Positions 38,892 to 40,995 of a stretch of DNA of 40,995 nt are shown here, one piece after another (the first letter of the stretch is position 1; every line of letters begins with the position of its first letter). The stretch lies in assembly GCA_017442805.1 (NCBI GenBank), contig JAFRZA010000026.1:1-40995 (forward strand), in the 5' to 3' direction. Position numbers and translations under genes: made by a program. The notes below the pieces were generated by a model. It was given only the letters and a program-made list of their open reading frames with translations, did not search any database and was not told where the DNA came from. The DNA comes from Erysipelotrichaceae bacterium. GTDB taxonomy: Bacteria > Bacillota_I > Bacilli_A > Erysipelotrichales > Erysipelotrichaceae.

Positions 38892-40013
38892 ATGAGTGTT
38901 TCCCGTTTGCTTGAAGAGGTGTCCCTGGCAGCCTGCGGCGGCAATCCGCGGCTTCAGGAGGACATCATTATGGATGAATTATGCAATCATCTGATCGCCC
39001 AGCTGCATCACCCGGAGATCATCAGCCGGATAACCGGATTGCTTGATACCAGGATGGCGGAAAGGCTTTATGAGAAACTGATCAGTGATCATCACATGCC
39101 GCAGTTCAATTATTTCCTTGGCGAGATATATCTGTACGGAAAAAACGGCATCTATGACTTCCCCAGAGCCTATGAGTGCCTGCAGAAGGCTTCTGACTGT
39201 AACGGCGGGGAAGAAGGCGTTCATCTGGAAGTCCTGGAAAAGGTGAAACACCTGGCCCGTCTCAGACTCGCGGAAATGTACAGATACGGTCTGTACGTAA
39301 AGAAGGATGAGGAAATGTACAGAAATACCGTCAGGGAAGTATATGAGGAAACAAGAAACGGCAATTGGAATTCCGGAAGGCCGGAAGCCCTGCTGGAGAT
39401 GCTGCTGATGGATGTTGACAGTGAGGATGAGGCTACGAAAGACATGGCTGTCGATCTGATTTATGACTCCGTTATCGGTTTGAAGAATCAGCCCGGTGAA
39501 CATTACGCGGCCCTGTTTGTCTGGGCCATGCGGCTGGCTGACATCGTTTTCGACAAGAACACCCCGGATATCGACTATTATGATCTCTGGCCGTTTCTGA
39601 GACGGGAAATCGATATCTGGTTCCGTTATCACGGTGTTGGGCATGTGATGAACATGCACTGGAATTCCAACAGGCAGATCTATTCCCTGGATGATCAGAT
39701 GTTTGAGACCCTGACTGACCTGCTGGCATACGGTCAGCTGGAAAGCCAATGCATCGGCAGCGTCCTGATGGACATTGAGGACTGGGACGTCGGCTATGTG
39801 GAGGATTATGACCCGTTTGATGATGAGGAGATCGAAAGGTTCCATGGCGAAAGCCGTGACGATTACCTGCTGGAAGCGGTCATCTGGCTGATGAAGAACT
39901 ACGAAGCAACCTATCTGATGGCTCGTAAGCTGCTTGAGCAGTACCGCGGAGACGTTGATAAGGCATATGATGAAGGCAGATCGGCCCGACAGTGTGTGGA
40001 AAGCCTGAACTGA
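38892..40013 (+). CDS. Sel1/TPR-like helical repeat protein
   Basis: A 373-residue, acidic, all-helical protein. The segment G-E-I-Y-L-Y-G-K-N-G-I-Y-D-F-P-R-A-Y-E-C-L-Q-K-A (about 78-100) is a good Sel1-type repeat, and R-L-A-E-M-Y-R-Y-G-L-Y-V-K-K-D a second partial one. The rest is helical without clear repeats. Such proteins are scaffolds; the partner is unknown. No signal peptide or membrane segment. GGGAGG precedes ATG 38892. Confidence 0.7.
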   Translation: MSVSRLLEEVSLAACGGNPRLQEDIIMDELCNHLIAQLHHPEIISRITGLLDTRMAERLYEKLISDHHMPQFNYFLGEIYLYGKNGIYDFPRAYECLQKASDCNGGEEGVHLEVLEKVKHLARLRLAEMYRYGLYVKKDEEMYRNTVREVYEETRNGNWNSGRPEALLEMLLMDVDSEDEATKDMAVDLIYDSVIGLKNQPGEHYAALFVWAMRLADIVFDKNTPDIDYYDLWPFLRREIDIWFRYHGVGHVMNMHWNSNRQIYSLDDQMFETLTDLLAYGQLESQCIGSVLMDIEDWDVGYVEDYDPFDDEEIERFHGESRDDYLLEAVIWLMKNYEATYLMARKLLEQYRGDVDKAYDEGRSARQCVESLN

Positions 40014-40075
40014 TAAGGTCTTTTGATTGAATTGAACCGCTGAAGAGGGTAAAATGCTTTTCGGGAGCATCCTTA

Positions 40076-40995
40076 ATGAAGAAAACCGCAAAGTACATCG
40101 AACGCAATTCAACGGTCAGAAAACTGGAAAGCGCCGTGCTGGTCCTGCTGGTAATCGGCGCCGTTTTCAGTTTCATTGCCGGCATGTCACGTCTCAGCCG
40201 CGACGTTCACGAAGCCAGCTATCTCGGCAGTCTGCAGATGGTCAGAGACCGCTCGCTGGAAGACTATGATGAAAACTGTTCAGTCTGCGATGTTACCTAC
40301 GTCAGTGACGGCGGAACGATGACGGTCAGCTATACCTATGAAGAATACGAGAATCTGCTGGATGATGAGATCACTGCCTATGAGTATCTGAGCTCTGGCG
40401 GCATCCATCTCTTCTTTGATCATCAGGATCCCTCGGAAGCTCAGATCAACCAGGCATACCGGCAGCTGATGGCCAATGAGACCATGCCGCTGTTCAACCT
40501 GGCTTCTTCACTGGCCATTCTGACGGTCTCGGTAGCGGTGATGCTTTTGTGGGGCAGCTTCTTCAGCACCTATGAAAAGGTCTGGTTTGTTTCCATCATG
40601 GTGCTGGCAACCATCTTCTCGGTCATTTTCCCGGAAGAGAGCGTCAACGGTGTCAACGGCATCATCATCATGCTGCTGTATCTGCTGGACACCTTCCTGA
40701 ACATTCTCTGCGAACTGCTGATCTCCAAGCAGTCGCGGTACAACTTCCTGGTTTCCGTGGGCGTGGAGATCACCGAGATCATCATCTGCATCGTACTGAT
40801 GTACCGTTTTGCCACGATGGTCGTTACGCTTTTTTTCTGGCTGCCGATCGACATCATCAGCTTTGTCAACTGGACCAGACACCGCGATGAGATCGAAGAG
40901 GAACTGACCATCGTCAGAAGGCTGAAGGGTTATCAGGAAGTACTGATCATCGCTGCCATCGTGGTCTGGACCGTAGTGGTCGGCTACCTGATCAG
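40076..40995 (+). CDS. PnuC-like transporter with N-terminal extension (cut by window end)
   Basis: At least 306 residues, open to the end of the window. Residues 19-39 are a membrane helix, 40-140 an extracytoplasmic-looking region with two close cysteines (C-S-V-C), and from 141 several hydrophobic segments with E-L-L-I-S-K-Q-S-R-Y-N-F, F-F-W-L-P-I-D and W-x-R-H-x-D. These match PnuC-type nicotinamide riboside/NMP transporters as I recall them. The N-terminal 140 residues are not part of the usual PnuC unit. ATG 40076 has CGGGAG 9 bases upstream; the 3' end is missing. Confidence 0.68.
   Translation, partial: MKKTAKYIERNSTVRKLESAVLVLLVIGAVFSFIAGMSRLSRDVHEASYLGSLQMVRDRSLEDYDENCSVCDVTYVSDGGTMTVSYTYEEYENLLDDEITAYEYLSSGGIHLFFDHQDPSEAQINQAYRQLMANETMPLFNLASSLAILTVSVAVMLLWGSFFSTYEKVWFVSIMVLATIFSVIFPEESVNGVNGIIIMLLYLLDTFLNILCELLISKQSRYNFLVSVGVEITEIIICIVLMYRFATMVVTLFFWLPIDIISFVNWTRHRDEIEEELTIVRRLKGYQEVLIIAAIVVWTVVVGYLI

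Noticed and set aside
38979..40112. A 377-codon minus-strand open frame
   Set aside because: It is opposite the Sel1-like gene, which has a good ribosome site and helical repeat pattern; the antisense product shows no family and has no good ribosome site.

Overview
The window looks like chromosome of a Gram-positive bacterium of the Bacillota, most plausibly an Erysipelotrichia-type organism with mid-range GC. The reasons are strong GGAGG-type ribosome sites, a complete comG competence-pilus operon, a zinc-ribbon L33, a YneF-type small membrane protein, and a Cna_B surface adhesin ending in a VPVTG sorting signal. The lineage is inferred from gene content and style, not from a marker search. 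No tRNA, rRNA, CRISPR array or prophage was seen.

Layout. 1-1562: end of an oligopeptide ABC transporter operon (oppD fragment, oppF, small membrane protein). 1581-3437: one intact IS3-family insertion sequence with 3-bp target duplication, sitting in the loop of the transporter operon's terminator. 3470-5862: three minus-strand genes (two unknown, one PHP phosphoesterase). 6020-9312: MFS transporter, FliB-like protein, metallophosphoesterase. 9612-12005: a 797-residue cell-wall adhesin. 12135-13381: flavin reductase-like protein and exonuclease III. 13414-13941: DUF5662-like protein. 14021-17140: lspA, rluD-like, rhomboid and dCMP deaminase operon. 17183-18585: ispH and a P-loop-kinase relative without a P-loop (minus). 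18647-23174: DEAD-box helicase, endonuclease IV, LURP-one-like protein, PHP phosphatase and PD-(D/E)XK protein. 23240-24184: alpha/beta hydrolase (minus). 24326-27568: PHP phosphatase, serC and serA. 27704-31754: ChbG/YdjC deacetylase, an unknown protein, ispG (minus), zinc-ribbon/TM2 protein, rpmG and an MBL hydrolase. 31735-33214: HAD and HD hydrolases. 33292-36713: comGA to comGG. 36751-36928: a probable structured RNA with its own terminator. 36942 to the end: an HTH-like helical protein, YneF, membrane proteins, a Sel1-like protein and a truncated PnuC-like transporter.

How the genes work together. serC and serA give two of three steps of serine synthesis, and the PHP phosphatase overlapping serC is a good candidate for the third. 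ispG and ispH are the last two enzymes of the MEP isoprenoid pathway. Endonuclease IV and exonuclease III are both AP-site repair enzymes. comGA-GG builds the DNA-uptake pilus. The most interesting points are the IS inside a terminator loop, the folded RNA between comGG and a putative regulator, the PHP-serC-serA operon, the P-loop-less kinase relative, and the near absence of promoter space before comGA.
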